Shown here in pieces: positions 44,354 through 55,800 of a DNA stretch of 64,000 bases. Positions within the stretch are counted from its first letter, which is position 1. Each line of letters opens with the position of its first letter. The DNA is taken from positions 34,661,105-34,725,104 of the forward strand of contig JAOANR010000005.1 of NCBI GenBank assembly GCA_030278955.1. The letters run 5' to 3'. The DNA is from Hygrophila difformis (taxonomy: Eukaryota > Streptophyta > Magnoliopsida > Lamiales > Acanthaceae). The notes beneath the pieces are model-generated. The model did no database searches and was not told where the DNA came from. It saw only the letters and a program-made list of their open reading frames with translations. The position numbers and the translations under genes were made by a program.

Positions 44354-45541
44354 ATGTCGGCCATAAATATTAAGGTTGACAAGTTCACGGGGAGGAATAG
44401 TTTTAGCCTATGGCAAATCAAAATGCGGGCTTTGTTAAAGCAACAAGGCCTGTGGGCTCCATTAAAAGAAAAGGTAGATCCAGATAATGCTGAGATGGTG
44501 AGCCTGGAGGAGAAGGCTCATTCAACCATTTTACTGTGCTTGGCAGATGATGTCATTACCGAAGTTGCAACGGAGACAAAGGCGTCTGGTTTATGGTTAA
44601 AACTCGAAAGTCTTTACATGACGAAGTCTTTAACCAATAAGTTGCTACTAAAGCAACGTTTGTTCAGCCTACGGATGCAGGAAGGTACATCTCTTCGAGA
44701 CCATCTCGATAGATTAAATACTATCTTGCTGGAGTTGCGTAATATTGATGTCGTTATCGAGGACGAAGATGCTGCATTGATATTATTAGTATCTTTACCA
44801 CTATCATTTGAAAATTTTGTACAGTCATTTATAGTTGGTAAAGATACTGTCAGTTTAGAAGATGTACGTGCTGCTCTGCACAGTAGGGAATTGCGCCATA
44901 AGGCATCTTCGAGTAATGTAGAAGATCAGGCAGCTGGGCTCGTTGTTAGCAGTGGCAAGGGACATGGAAAATTTGTAAAACAAAAGAAGAAAAAGTCTTT
45001 TGTTAAAGGTCCCAAGCCAGGTGATGTCTGCAATTATTGTAAAGAGAAAGGACATTGGAAGACCCAGTGTCCCAAGATGATGAAGAAGCAACAACAGGGC
45101 ACGCAACAGGAGTCTGTCTCTGTTGCGGTCAACGGCGATACAGAGGATCATTTGGCTTTGGTCACAAGCGTGCAACCATCGCAAGATGATGTATGGGTTC
45201 TTGATTCTGGAGCATCATACCACATGTGTCCTAACAAAGAGTGGTTTTCGAGCTACGAACCAGTCGATGGAGGAAATGTTTTTATGGCAAATGATTCTGT
45301 CTGTAAGACAGCTGGGATTGGTTCTATCAAGCTTAAAACACATGCCGGTGAAATTGCAACTCTGCACGATGTCAGACATGTTCCAAAGCTGAAGAAGAAT
45401 CTGATATCCGTAAGAGTCCTTGACAATAAGAGTTTCAGATACGAAGGGGAGCATGGAGAACTCTACATCATGAAGGGATCGTCCGTGGTTTTGAAAGGAG
45501 TCTTGCATGGATCTCTGTATGTTGTGCAGGGATCTACTTAG
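44354..45541 (+). CDS. gag: Copia-2 gag and protease
   Basis: The ATG at 44354 starts MSAINIKVDKFTGRNSFSLW. The gag core is followed by a zinc knuckle CNYCKEKGHWKTQC (near residue 230) and then protease with WVLDSGASYHMC (active-site D-S-G), including ISVRVLDNKSF. The frame ends at TAG just after GSLYVVQGST, where relatives continue into integrase. A shift at about 45540 separates it from the next open segment, so the polyprotein cannot be made in one piece. Confidence 0.9.
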   Translation: MSAINIKVDKFTGRNSFSLWQIKMRALLKQQGLWAPLKEKVDPDNAEMVSLEEKAHSTILLCLADDVITEVATETKASGLWLKLESLYMTKSLTNKLLLKQRLFSLRMQEGTSLRDHLDRLNTILLELRNIDVVIEDEDAALILLVSLPLSFENFVQSFIVGKDTVSLEDVRAALHSRELRHKASSSNVEDQAAGLVVSSGKGHGKFVKQKKKKSFVKGPKPGDVCNYCKEKGHWKTQCPKMMKKQQQGTQQESVSVAVNGDTEDHLALVTSVQPSQDDVWVLDSGASYHMCPNKEWFSSYEPVDGGNVFMANDSVCKTAGIGSIKLKTHAGEIATLHDVRHVPKLKKNLISVRVLDNKSFRYEGEHGELYIMKGSSVVLKGVLHGSLYVVQGST

Positions 45542-45544
45542 TAG

Positions 45545-46555
45545 ATTCTGTAGCTGCTGTTGCTGATACTTCTGATATGTCCAAGCTATGGCATATTAGA
45601 CTTGGGCATATGAGTCAGAGGGGAATGCAGATCCTGTCAAGTCGTGGCCTTCTTGAAGGTCACAAGTTAGCTGAGTTCGGGTTCTGTGAGCACTGCACAT
45701 TTGGTAAATTACATCGTACCAAATTTGGAAAGGCAACTCACAGAACAAAATCGACGTTGGATTACATTCATTCTGACTGTTGGGGTCCTTCACTAGTTGA
45801 GTCGCTTGGGGGCAGCAGATACTTCTTATCCATTATCGATGATTATTCAAGGATGACTTGGGTAATCATGATGAAGGAAAAGGGCGAAGCTTTCTTAAGA
45901 TTCAAGCAGTGGAAGACATTGGTAGAAAACCAGACCAATAAGAAGATTAAAAGGCTTCGAACTGATAATGGTTTGGAATTCTGTTCGAGGGAATTCAATG
46001 AGTTCTGCAAGAACAATGGAATTGCACGGCATCACACAGTCAGGAACACTCCACAGCAAAATGGAGTGGCAGAGCGTATGAATCGGACGCTTTTGGAGAG
46101 GGCACGCTGCATGCTCTCCAATTCTGGATTGCCAAGGAGCTTTTGGGCAGAGGCAGTTAACACTGCTTGCTTTCTGATCAATTGGGGACCTCATACTGGA
46201 ATTGATTGTCGGATTCCTTATGAGGTTTGGTCGGGTAATTCCTATGATTACTCGAATTTGAAATCTTTTGGATGTGCGGCTTATTATCACGTAAGCGAGG
46301 GGAAACTCGAGCCCAGAGCAAAGAAGGGCGTTTTCGTAGGATATGGAGATGGAGTTAAGGGATTCAGAATTTGGTCACCTTCTGAGAAAAGAGTTATCTT
46401 GAGCAGAAGTGTGGTGTTTGACGAGAATTCTATCCTCATTATGCCTACGAAGGTGGTGAATGTCTCAAAAAATTCGGGTGCTGACAGTAAGGTGGAGCTT
46501 CAACTTTCACCTGATGATTCAGATGAACAAGAGAGCTTGAGCAAGAGCAGGAAGT
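45545..46555 (+). pseudogene. Copia-2 integrase, open segment between two frameshifts
   Basis: Integrase zinc region (LWHIRLGHMSQRGMQIL ... CEHCTFGK), a DDE core (HSDCWGP, RTDNGLEFCSREF, PQQNGVAERMNRTL) and the C-terminal GKKxx-type segment (KKGVFVGYGDGVKGFRIW). The frame is lost near 46550 within GAGCTTGAGCAAGAGC, a short AGC-type repeat where slippage is plausible. Confidence 0.88.
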
Positions 46556-48300
46556 GCACTTGGATTCAAATCCATCAACCGAAGTTGAGCCACCTGAAAT
46601 CAACCGACCATCGAGTTCAACTGATGTGCAGAAGCAAGGAATTGCTTATGATCGTGCTAGAAGGGTGGGTGTCCAACCTCCTAGCAGATATCGAGATTTT
46701 GTCTGCTATGCTCTACAAACAGCTGAAGATTTGAATTATTCTGATCCCTCCACTTACAAAGAAGCCGTATCATGTGGCGATTCTGTACAGTGGCTTGCTG
46801 CAATGGGAGATGAAATGGAGTCGTTACATAAGAACGACACTTGGGAGCTAGTCAAACAACCACCTGAAAGGAAGATTGTTACTTGCAAATGGATCTTCAA
46901 AAGAAAGGAAGGTGTTTCACCAGCTGAGGGCATACGATACAAGGCCCGACTAGTTGCTAGAGGATTTTCTCAGAGGGAAGGAGTTGATTACAACGAGATT
47001 TTCTCACCTGTGGTCAGACACACTTCCATTCGTGTCCTGTTGGCTATGGTAGCGTATCAGGATCTGGAGCTCGAACAACTAGATGTGAAGACAGCCTTTC
47101 TTCATGGGGAATTGGAGGAGGAGATCTATATGTCTCAGCCTGAAGGTTTTCTTGTACCAGGAAAAGAAAACCATGTTTGCAAATTGAAGAGACCATTATA
47201 TGGTCTGAAGCAATCTCTGAGACAGTGGTATAAAAGATTTGATAGATATATGGTTGAGCTTGGCTACAACAGAAGTCCATATGATTGTTGTGTCTATCAC
47301 AAGAAGTTGGAAGATGGTTCGATCATCTACTTGCTTCTGTATGTAGATGACATGCTCATTGCTGCACGGAACAATGCCGATATTCAGAAATTGAAGGGTC
47401 TACTGAGTGCAGAGTTCGACATGAAGGATTTGGGTGCAGCGCAGAAAATTCTGGGGATGGAGATCTATCGAGATAGAGATCAGAAGAAGCTTTTCTTGTC
47501 ACAGAAAAGCTACATCCAGAAGGTTCTGTCAAAGTTTGGAATGTCTTCGGCAAAACCTTTGAATACTCCATGTGCTACTAATACACAACTCTCAGCTACC
47601 TTTGCACCTAAATCTGAAGCTGAGAAGGAGTATATGGCAAAGGTTCCATATTCTAGTGCAGTGGGCAGCTTGATGTATGCCATGGTTTGCACTAGACCTG
47701 ATTTGGCACAGGCAGTCAGCGTGGTTAGCCGATTCATGGCGAACCCAGGAAAAGAGCATTGGCTCGCTGTGAAGCGAATTTTTCATTACTTGAGAGGTAC
47801 ATCTGATGTTGGTCTCATCTATGGAGGTGACTTGCAGTGTTCAGTGGTTGGGTATTCTGATTCTGATTATGCAGGAGATGTGGATAACAGGAGATCAATA
47901 ACTGGTTATGTTTTCACTCTTGGAGGTTCTGTCGTCAGTTGGAAAGCAACTTTGCAAGCTACAGTAACACTGTCTACCACGAAGGCAGAATACATGGCGT
48001 TGACAGAGGCTGCCAAAGAGGGAATTTGGTTAAAAGGACTGGTTGGCGATCTTGGTCTACATCAAGATCAAGCAGTTGTGTTTTGTGATAACCTCAGTGC
48101 AATATGTTTGGCTAAGGATCATGTTCATCATGAGAGAACCAAACACATTGACGTGAGATATCATTTTCTGAGATCAGAATAGAGGATCAAAGTGCAGAAG
48201 ATTGCTACGGCAGATAATCCTGCAGATATGTTCAATAAGCCAGTACCTCATAGCAAGTTCCGACATTGCTTGGACTTGCTAAATGTTTTGAGCTGTTGAT
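46554..48300 (+). pseudogene. Copia-2 RT and RNase H, late nonsense codon
   Basis: RT begins with TWELVKQPPERKIVTCKWIF and has the catalytic LLLYVDDMLIA; RNase H follows (VGYSDSDYAGD, STTKAEYMALTEA, DNLSAICLAKD, HHERTKHIDVRYHFLR). A TAG at 48180-48182 cuts the frame before the usual C-terminal tail, which is still readable downstream ([16 protein letters not shown]). Confidence 0.88.
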
Positions 48301-48482
48301 TGCCTCTCCGAGGCATTTTGTTTTCCCATGGTGGAAAATTTGGAGGCAAAAGGAGAGTTGGAGTACCGTTTGGCACATTTGTGTGCATGGTTTGGGTACA
48401 TTTGTTTTCAGGGAAAAGTTTAAGATCAAGGTGGAGCATACTCAACATTCGACTATGTTTAGGTCGCACCAAGGTGGAGATT

Positions 48483-48918
48483 TGTTAGGTGGTGCGGTGC
48501 ATTAATGGTGTAGTTGGTGGTTGGTGGTTGAATGCATTTACTCAGCCCTTTCCTCAAAGCCACCCCTGCGAAATTTTCCCCTATAAATACACAGCTTCTG
48601 ACAGTGGAAATGACACACCAAGCAGCAGAAGCAAAGCAGTGCAAAGCTTTCTTCTGCCTGCTGAATTTAGTGGGCAAATTTGGCCCAGAGAGTGTTAGGT
48701 GTTTTGGTAGGCTTTTCTTTTGTGAGGAGTCTACATTTGTTGAGTGGGTTTTGTGGGTCCGGAAATTATTGTCCAAACCCTTTTGTAATATTTCCCCTCA
48801 TAGTAAAATTTGTTTCTCCCTTTGCCTGTGGATGTAGGTCGATTTGACCGAACCATGTAAATTCTCTGTGTCTATTTATTTTGCTGCATTTGGCTAATTT
48901 GGGTACACTTCCGCAACA
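48483..48918 (+). repeat. Copia-2 3' LTR
   Basis: 436 bp; differs from the 5' LTR at three sites (TTTACTC/TTTACGC, AGGCTTTT/AGGTTTTT, CCATGTAA/CCACGTAA). Confidence 0.93.
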
Positions 48919-48923
48919 GGTTC

Positions 48924-49044
48924 TGTATGGGTGAGTTTGAGGGAGCCTGTTTGGCATGATAGGCCTCGTCTGTCTTGGTCATGTATTTTGTTGTTGTTAG
49001 TAATGAATAACCAAGCGTTCCTCAAAAAAAAAAAAAAAAAAAAG
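48924..49044 (+). other. Retroposon-like remnant, right part, with poly(A)
   Basis: Joins 43622-43785 across Copia-2 and ends in about 19 A residues (49025-49043). It looks like the 3' end of a LINE or other retroposed RNA; the class is not determined. Confidence 0.55.
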
Positions 49045-49131
49045 AAATGAATAATAACTTGTTAGGAGAATGAAAAATAAGAAGAGGAAGATATTTAATT
49101 GTGGATAGCGAGCCAAAAACAAAATATAATA

Positions 49132-49391
49132 CTCCCTCCGTCCCAGGCAAGATGTCTGGTTTGACTTTTTGGCACTGTTCATTGTTTAACTTTGACTCAA
49201 TATTATTACAAATATATATTTGAAAAAAAATAGTCGAGTTGGGTCTTGTTAGAATCGTATAATCATGTAGTTTTATAATATATATTTTACATAAATTTTT
49301 GTTGTATATATTTTGAGATATTAACGATTGAAAAAGTACATTGGATTGTATGCAGAAATGAAACAAGACATCTTAAATGGGACACAGGGAG
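49132..49391. mobile_element. Stowaway MITE (260 bp)
   Basis: Starts CTCCCTCCGTCCC and ends with its approximate complement GGGACACAGGGAG, flanked by TA on both sides (49130-49131, 49392-49393). It lies about 220 bp upstream of the TATA box of the desiccation-related gene. Confidence 0.9.
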
Positions 49392-49614
49392 TACTTTGAT
49401 ACCGTTTTTGAAAAAGGGAAACATAAAAAGTCAAAAGATTGGAGAAAAAGATTTAGGTAGTAGAAAAAATTATACTCTTTCTGCAATGCAATTTATATAC
49501 ATGGACCAATCTAGTGATACGGATATAGAAGATGAATAAATGATGAGCAAAATAATTAATGTAATAGTCCATCCTTTCAATCTTTAAGGTCCCGACAATA
49601 AATGCAATTCTTGT

Positions 49615-49620
49615 TATAAA
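49615..49620 (+). promoter_or_regulatory. TATA box of the desiccation-related gene
   Basis: TATAAA (in TTATAAAAAGGCG), about 60 bp before the ATG at 49676. Confidence 0.7.
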
Positions 49621-49675
49621 AAGGCGTTTGCACTTGGACCAAAACCACACACATCATTCATACATTCATTCATAT

Positions 49676-49989
49676 ATGACCATGGCATCATTTTCTGCTT
49701 CCGCTGCCACCATCCTTGCCATCTTCCTCCTTCACGGCTTCGCCCATGGGGATAGAGGTGCGAAAACCTTACCAGCTTGCGACGTGGATCGACTGGAATT
49801 TGCACTGAACTTGGAATACCTTGAGGCCGAATTCTTGTCGTGGGGGGCAATGGGGGTTGGCCTCGACAAACTCGCCCCTAATCTTGCACGGGGAGGCCCA
49901 TGCCCTGTCGGCGGAATGCAAGCCAATCTTAGCCCCCTCATCAAAGATATCGTCACCCAGTTTGCTTATGAAGAAATTGGACATTTGAG
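49676..49989 (+). CDS. Desiccation-related protein PCC13-62-like (ferritin-like), exon 1
   Basis: Start ATG at 49676 (MTMASFSAS; a second ATG at 49682 could serve). A hydrophobic signal peptide (ATILAIFLLHGFAHG) is followed by the ferritin-like domain: LEFALNLEYLEAEFLSWGAMG and FAYEEIGHLR, with the Glu/His residues typical of the four-helix fold. The exon ends at donor GAG/GTGATC. The whole gene (three exons, 963 nt of coding sequence) gives 320 aa, the usual length for PCC13-62 proteins, which accumulate in drying tissues and are probably secreted. The molecular function of the family is not settled. Confidence 0.92.
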
Positions 49990-50095
49990 GTGATCACCAA
50001 CGTAGCTAGGCTACCACAATAGTAGGAACTTATTAATTGTTGTCTTAATTGATTCTTAATAAGAAAACATGTGCATGTATGTAATAATTATGCAG

Positions 50096-50321
50096 GGCAA
50101 TACAGAAGACCGTGAAAGGATTTCCAAGACCTCTTATGAACATAAGTGCCGAAGTGTTTGGTGATTTGATGAACAAGGCCTTCGAGAAGCCACTGAACCC
50201 TCCATTCGATCCCTACTGCAGTGACCTCAATTTCCTCATCGCATCCTATGTTATTCCCTACGTTGGTCTCAACGCTTACGTTGGAGCAAATCCCTACCTT
50301 GAGACCCCCCTTTCTAAACAA
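50096..50321 (+). CDS. Desiccation-related protein PCC13-62-like, exon 2
   Basis: Begins after acceptor TATGCAG and keeps the frame (AG/G arginine codon, then AIQKTVKGFPRPLMNIS). It contains FDPYCSDLNFLIASYVIPYVGLNAYVGANP, a conserved stretch of the family, and ends LSKQ at donor CAA/GTACTA (phase 0). The following intron (50322-55835) is about 5.5 kb because of the Copia-3 insertion; without it, it would be about 135 nt. Confidence 0.9.
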
Positions 50322-50421
50322 GTACTACTTATTTACCAATTTTAGCTTTCACTATCTATATTCATATATGTTGAAACTATATATGCTAGTGGATTCTCCT
50401 CTCGAACAGTACTGACTGGCA

Positions 50422-50426
50422 CTTTA
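50422..50426. repeat. Target-site duplication CTTTA, left copy (Copia-3)
   Basis: Repeated at 55801-55805. Confidence 0.94.
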
Positions 50427-50692
50427 TGTTGGAATTTTGAATTGGGGAGAAGAGAGTTTAGATGTTATTATTCTAAATCTCGTTCTGTATTTTTCCGCTA
50501 ACATTACACGGCTATTTATAGCCGGAAGGATTACAAATGTAAAAATATAAAATACACCATTGTTGACAAATTACAGATCATAATCCGAAAGCTAATTACA
50601 ATCAAACTTTGCGGCTACTTTGACGACGGCTGTGGCAGCTCTTTTTGACAACGGCGGGAGCATGCGTTGTCGGGTGAGTTTATTATTCAACA
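50427..50692 (-). repeat. Copia-3 3' LTR
   Basis: 266 bp, TGTTGGAATT...TTCAACA on the + strand. Confidence 0.95.
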
Positions 50693-53600
50693 TTTCCCCC
50701 CCTTAAACTCATCCTCTTGAAATCTTGGATTCCCAGCTTCTTTCGCAAATACTGGAAGGTTTCAACTTTCAACGCTTTTGTAAAAATATCTGCAACTTGC
50801 TCACTTGAGCTGACATACTTCAGCTCCACTTCTTTTGATTTTACATGTTCCCGTATGAAGTGAAAACGGGTGTCGATGTGTTTTGAGCGTTCATGATGGA
50901 CTGGGTTTTTTGCAAGGGCAATGGCAGACTTGTTGTCGACATGAATCTTGATTGCACTATCTTGTTGTATCTTCAAATCTCCAAGCAATTTCTTCAGCCA
51001 AATTGCATGACAGACGCATGCAGCAGCAGCAATATATTCTGCTTCACAAGTCGATAACGCGACAATGGGTTGCTTCTTTGATGACCAAGTGAATGCATTT
51101 CTACCGAGGTAGAACACGAACCCTGATGTGCTTTTTCGATCCTCTTTGCTTCCAGCCCAATCACTATCACTGAATCCAACCAATTCAGTGCTTTGATTTG
51201 TAGAGTATAGCATGCCATAATTTATTGTCCCTTGGATGTACTTCAAAATTCTTTTCGCAGCTTTCAAGTGTGAAGTTTTTGGTGTTTCCATGTACCTGCT
51301 AACAAGACCAACTCCAAACAAGATATCAGGTCGTGTGCAGGTTAAGTACCTCAAGCATCCCACAAGACTTTTGTAGTAGGTTGGATTTACTGGGTTTCCT
51401 TCTCCTTCTTTGGTCAATCTGGTGCCAACTTCCAGCGGAGTGTCGACACTGCAACAATCTTCCATTGAGAATTTCTTCAGGATCTCCTTTGCATATTTTT
51501 CTTGTGAGATAAAAATTCCTTCTTCATCTTGCTTGACTTCAATGCCTAGGAAGTATTGCATCAACCCCAGATCGGACATTTCAAACTCCTTTTCCATTGA
51601 TTTCTTGAACTCCTGGATCAAGGCCTTATCGCTACCTGTAAAGATAATGTCATCAACATATAGACATACCAATAAGAACTCTCCAGACAGGTTTCTTTTT
51701 GCATATAGGGAGTGCTCATATGGGCACTTTACAAATCCATTTTCGATAAAGTATTTATCGATTCTTGAATTCCAAGCTCTTGGTGACTGCTTCAATCCAT
51801 AGAGCGCTTTCTTCAACCTGTACACCTTGTCTTCTTGGCCTTCAATTATGAATCCAGGTGGTTGTTCAATATAGACAACCTCTTCAAGATTTCCATTCAG
51901 AAATGCGGATTTAACATCCATTTGATGTATCTGCCACTTCTTTTGAGCTGCTAGTGAAATGAGCAGCCTCACTGTTTCAAGTCGGGCAACTGGGGCAAAG
52001 ACTTCTTCATAATCAATTCCATATCTTTGATTGTACCCCTTTGCAACAAGACGGGCTTTGTGCCTTTCAATTTCTCCTTTTGCATTTCTTTTCGTCTTGA
52101 ACACCCATTTGACTCCGATTGCTCGATGTTTGTCAGGAAGTGATGTGAGCTCCCATGTATTATTCTTTTCAATGGCTTGAATTTCTTCCTCCATAGCTTT
52201 TTGCCACTTGACTTCTTTAGAGGCTTCTTGAAATGTCAATGGGTCAAGACCTGCAAATAGACAGAAATTATTGAATTCATCATCAATTGGCTCACTGGAG
52301 TCATATATGTCCTGGACTCTTCTTGTTCTTCTCACAAGAGGACTATCATCAGAGGATTGGCTTTCAACTTCAACATGATCAGGTACCATGTCCTCCATTT
52401 GTTGTTGCTGTTCCTTTTGCTTTTCATGTTCATCATCAAACGGAACATGCTTGGTCGGCTCATCTTCATTCCATCTCCAAGTTTGATCCTCATTGAATAT
52501 AACATCTCTTGACATCACCACTTTGCGGGTTACAGGATTGTACAGTTTGTACCCGCTGCAATTTTCACCATAGCCAAGAAAAATGCATTTTTGGCTTTTA
52601 TCTTCAAGCTTTGTACGCTTTTCTTCTGGCACTTTTGCAAAACAAATGCTTCCAAAAATTCTCAGATGATCAACTTTTGGCTTTTTCCCACTCCAGACTT
52701 CTTCGGGAGTTATGTCTCCAATACTCTTTGTCAGGGACCTGTTCAACAGATAGACAGAACAATTTACAGCATCACCCCAAAATTCTTTGGGAATATTTTT
52801 CTCTTTCAGCATACATCGAACCATATTCAAAATTGTTCGGTTCTTTCTTTCTGAAAGACCATTTTGTTGTGGTGTATATGGCATCGTGAGTTGGTGTGAT
52901 ATCCCATGCTCTCTGCAAAAATGATCAAATTCTCGAGATGTGTATTCTCCACCACGATCTGTTCGTAGGCACTTTAATTGGCACCCACTTTGTTTCTCAA
53001 CAAGGTTTTTATTGAATTTAGAGAAAACTTCACTTTTTTCTTTCATCATGTAGATCCATATTTTTCCACTGTAGTCATCTGTAAAGGTAAGAAAATACCT
53101 GTTTCCACCAATAGAAACTGGAGTAATTGGTCCACAAACATCAGAATGTACTAGCTCAAGTCGCGATCTAGCTCTTCTCGCGCCATACTTCTTGAAGGTG
53201 TGTCGATGTTGTTTTCCCATGACACAAACCTCACAAACATCGTTGGAGGATTCAATCTGCGGCAGTCCTGTTACAATATTCTTTTTCTGTAACAATTTCA
53301 ATGCATCAAAGTTAAGATGCCCATACCGGAGATGCCATAACTTGCCGCTATCAACAGTGGTTGCCTTCAAGCATTTTGAGTCATTTATAGTGAGCTTCAG
53401 CGGAAACATTCTGTTCGTCGTCATCTTGACATGTGTGATCAACCTGTTATTCTTATCTCGCAAACTAAGAGCCAAATTTTTCATTTGGATTTCATATCCC
53501 TTTTCCAACAATTGGCCAGCACTCAGCAGATTACTTTTAATTTCAGGTACATAATAAACATCAGAAATGCATAGATGTTTTCCATTATGTAACTCAAAGG

Positions 53601-54774
53601 TAATATCCCCTTTACCTTCAATTGGCCTTTTTGACAGGTCACCGAATGTGATATTGCCCATTCGTCTTTCATCAAGTTTGGAAAAGAATTCTTTTCTTCC
53701 GCACATATGGTTTGATGCACCTGTATCCATGTACCATGTGACTGTTTGAGGTGGCTCTGGTTCTTTGCAAGACATTAGTACAACTGGACCATCCTTCTCT
53801 TCTTTATCAATGAGATTCGCCTTCTCATTTTTGTTGTTGTCTGCATTGTACCAACATTCATTAGCGAAATGACCAAATTTCTTACATACATGGCATTGAA
53901 CTTCTGATTTGTCAAATCTTCCAAAGTTTTTGCCATGTCCGCGACCACGGGTTCGGAATTGTCCTCGACCTCGATAGGTATTCTGGCCACGTTCATTTCC
54001 TCCATTATTTTCGCCATTATTGATTCGATTCTGATCATAGCGATTGTTAATTCGGCCATCTCTTCCTCTCTGTGCTTGATAACGTCCACGTTGTGGACTT
54101 CCTCTCACAGCATTATTTCTTTTAAACGACAATTTCGTTTGCAGTGCTTGCTCCAAGGATTGTTCGTCTCCCTTTTTGAATAGTCGATGCTCATGGGCTT
54201 GTAAAGAGCCCATTAATTCTTCAATTGTCATTGCCTCAAGATTTTTTGACTCTTCGATGGCAACAACGATAAAGTTGAATTTTGGGTCTAGGGACCTCAA
54301 GATTTTCTCCACAACACGAACATCTTTGATCTCCTCGCCATTTTGTCTCATTTGATGAACAACAGAGATTACTCGGGAGAAGTAATCTGAGACGGCTTCT
54401 GATCTGCTTTGTTGTAGAGTTTCAAATTGGGCTCTCAAAGATTGGAGCCGAATTTTCTTCACTTTATCTACTCCATCGTGGGCTTTCTTTAAAATTTCCC
54501 ATGCATCCTTCGATGTTTTTGCTGTAGAAATCAACTCAAATGTGGCTTCATCTACGCCTTGGTATATTGTGAACAAGGCTTTTTTCTCCTTTTTCTTTAT
54601 CTCCTTCAATTGATCATCATCTTCTATTGTTGATGTCAACTCTGCAAAATCTGCTTCGACCATATCCCAGACATCAAGGGATCCGAGCAAGGCTTCCATT
54701 TGGATACTCCACATCCTGTAATTTTCTTTTGTCAATTTGGGCACATGTGATTGAAGAGAACTGGTTGACGCCAT
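50683..54774 (-). CDS. Copia-3 gag-pol polyprotein (1363 aa, intact)
   Basis: Start ATG at 54774 ([20 protein letters not shown]). Approximate order: gag core (residues 10-230), Arg/Gly-rich linker, zinc knuckle [14 protein letters not shown] (near 295), protease DTGASNHMC (near 350), integrase zinc region ([14 protein letters not shown] ... CEVCVMGK, near 480-530), DDE core ([27 protein letters not shown]), RT ([20 protein letters not shown] ... [11 protein letters not shown], about 880-1110) and RNase H ([37 protein letters not shown]). The last codons run through the purine tract and the TAA lies in the 3' LTR (50683-50685). There is no frameshift or stop. Gag and pol are in one frame, so their ratio must be set by processing or splicing. 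Confidence 0.96.
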   Translation of the reverse strand: MASTSSLQSHVPKLTKENYRMWSIQMEALLGSLDVWDMVEADFAELTSTIEDDDQLKEIKKKEKKALFTIYQGVDEATFELISTAKTSKDAWEILKKAHDGVDKVKKIRLQSLRAQFETLQQSRSEAVSDYFSRVISVVHQMRQNGEEIKDVRVVEKILRSLDPKFNFIVVAIEESKNLEAMTIEELMGSLQAHEHRLFKKGDEQSLEQALQTKLSFKRNNAVRGSPQRGRYQAQRGRDGRINNRYDQNRINNGENNGGNERGQNTYRGRGQFRTRGRGHGKNFGRFDKSEVQCHVCKKFGHFANECWYNADNNKNEKANLIDKEEKDGPVVLMSCKEPEPPQTVTWYMDTGASNHMCGRKEFFSKLDERRMGNITFGDLSKRPIEGKGDITFELHNGKHLCISDVYYVPEIKSNLLSAGQLLEKGYEIQMKNLALSLRDKNNRLITHVKMTTNRMFPLKLTINDSKCLKATTVDSGKLWHLRYGHLNFDALKLLQKKNIVTGLPQIESSNDVCEVCVMGKQHRHTFKKYGARRARSRLELVHSDVCGPITPVSIGGNRYFLTFTDDYSGKIWIYMMKEKSEVFSKFNKNLVEKQSGCQLKCLRTDRGGEYTSREFDHFCREHGISHQLTMPYTPQQNGLSERKNRTILNMVRCMLKEKNIPKEFWGDAVNCSVYLLNRSLTKSIGDITPEEVWSGKKPKVDHLRIFGSICFAKVPEEKRTKLEDKSQKCIFLGYGENCSGYKLYNPVTRKVVMSRDVIFNEDQTWRWNEDEPTKHVPFDDEHEKQKEQQQQMEDMVPDHVEVESQSSDDSPLVRRTRRVQDIYDSSEPIDDEFNNFCLFAGLDPLTFQEASKEVKWQKAMEEEIQAIEKNNTWELTSLPDKHRAIGVKWVFKTKRNAKGEIERHKARLVAKGYNQRYGIDYEEVFAPVARLETVRLLISLAAQKKWQIHQMDVKSAFLNGNLEEVVYIEQPPGFIIEGQEDKVYRLKKALYGLKQSPRAWNSRIDKYFIENGFVKCPYEHSLYAKRNLSGEFLLVCLYVDDIIFTGSDKALIQEFKKSMEKEFEMSDLGLMQYFLGIEVKQDEEGIFISQEKYAKEILKKFSMEDCCSVDTPLEVGTRLTKEGEGNPVNPTYYKSLVGCLRYLTCTRPDILFGVGLVSRYMETPKTSHLKAAKRILKYIQGTINYGMLYSTNQSTELVGFSDSDWAGSKEDRKSTSGFVFYLGRNAFTWSSKKQPIVALSTCEAEYIAAAACVCHAIWLKKLLGDLKIQQDSAIKIHVDNKSAIALAKNPVHHERSKHIDTRFHFIREHVKSKEVELKYVSSSEQVADIFTKALKVETFQYLRKKLGIQDFKRMSLRGGNVE
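50693..50704 (-). other. Copia-3 polypurine tract
   Basis: On the minus strand AAGGGGGGGAAA, directly before the 3' LTR. Confidence 0.93.
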
Positions 54775-55518
54775 TGTGAACAATATTTTCTGAATAATTG
54801 CAAGACCTCCTCTTATTTTTTTGCACTGATTTTCGCAGCTTCTTCTTGTGCTCCAACTGTTGAATTTGAGTATTTGACTAGATACCCAACAACATTATTA
54901 ATTTCACTTTAATAAAGTGTCCCCCACTTTTGAAAAAACTAACGGGCAGAATTCTTTGCCATTGAATGCCCAATTGAATTTCTTTCACCAACCTTGTCCC
55001 ACCCAATTCAATTTTCCTCTTCTTTGTGTCTCCTCACAGTATCAATTTTCCTCCACTTTTTCGTATGCACACAGACAGCACTTCGTCAGTTTCCAATTAA
55101 GAGACGTATCCACCGGCAGAGGGACGGCGGCCCGACGAGAGGCGGGAGGCAGGAGGAAGTGACTGACGGATGCAGCAGCAGTGGTCGCAATGCTTGAGGG
55201 GCGGTGGTCGATCGGCACAGCAGCAGCGTCGGTGTTTGTGCAGAGAGATGGCAGCAATGGGAAGATGCAGGTGCGGAGGAGGTGGTGCGCAGGCGGAGCT
55301 GGAGGCTGCTGCGCACAGTGGACGGAGGAGCAAGACAGCAGATGTGGGAGCTAGGTGGCGCTCAATGGTGGCTGCTGGGTGGCGGAAGCGGGTTCGCCGG
55401 AAACAGGTTGCTGGCGGTGGGGCGTTGAATCTGGAAGCTCGAGGTAGGACGTAGGAGATGAGTTTTTACTCAAAAATCTTTTAGTTTTGATTTGAGTGTT
55501 TATACTCAAATTATTTTT
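54775..55518 (-). other. Copia-3 5' leader
   Basis: About 740 nt between primer site and gag ATG. The part near 55100-55450 is GC-rich with short chance ORFs on both strands; none is supported as a gene. Confidence 0.8.
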
Positions 55519-55530
55519 GCTCTGATACCA
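55519..55530 (-). other. Copia-3 primer-binding site (initiator tRNA-Met)
   Basis: On the minus strand TGGTATCAGAGC, four bases after the 5' LTR. Confidence 0.94.
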
Positions 55531-55534
55531 ATTC

Positions 55535-55800
55535 TGTTGGAATTTTGAATTGGGGAGAAGAGAGTTTAGATGTTATTATTCTAAATCTCGTTCTGTATTT
55601 TTCCGCTAACATTACACGGCTATTTATAGCCGGAAGGATTACAAATGTAAAAATATAAAATACACCATTGTTGACAAATTACAGATCATAATCCGAAAGC
55701 TAATTACAATCAAACTTTGCGGCTACTTTGACGACGGCTGTGGCAGCTCTTTTTGACAACGGCGGGAGCATGCGTTGTCGGGTGAGTTTATTATTCAACA
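55535..55800 (-). repeat. Copia-3 5' LTR
   Basis: 266 bp, no difference found by eye to 50427-50692. Confidence 0.95.

Larger units (their letters stand above)
43791..48918 (+). mobile_element. Copia-2 LTR retrotransposon (complete ends, broken pol)
   Basis: Two 436-bp LTRs with three differences seen by eye, the GGTTC duplication, an initiator-tRNA-Met primer site and a purine tract AAGGTGGAGATT (about 48471-48482). Gag and protease are open; pol has two frame breaks and a late nonsense codon. The gag start MSAINIKVDKFTGRNSF resembles Tnt1/Tork-type elements. Confidence 0.93.
50427..55800 (-). mobile_element. Copia-3: young, coding-intact Copia element in a host intron
   Basis: 5374 bp with 266-bp LTRs at both ends in which I find no difference, the CTTTA duplication, a primer site, a purine tract and one uninterrupted polyprotein frame. 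It is oriented opposite to the host gene. Every part needed for movement appears present, so it may be an active or recently active copy. Confidence 0.95.

Noticed and set aside
55042..55454. ORFs in the Copia-3 leader on both strands
   Set aside because: Overlapping open frames on both strands in a GC-rich untranslated leader; nothing conserved is recognised.
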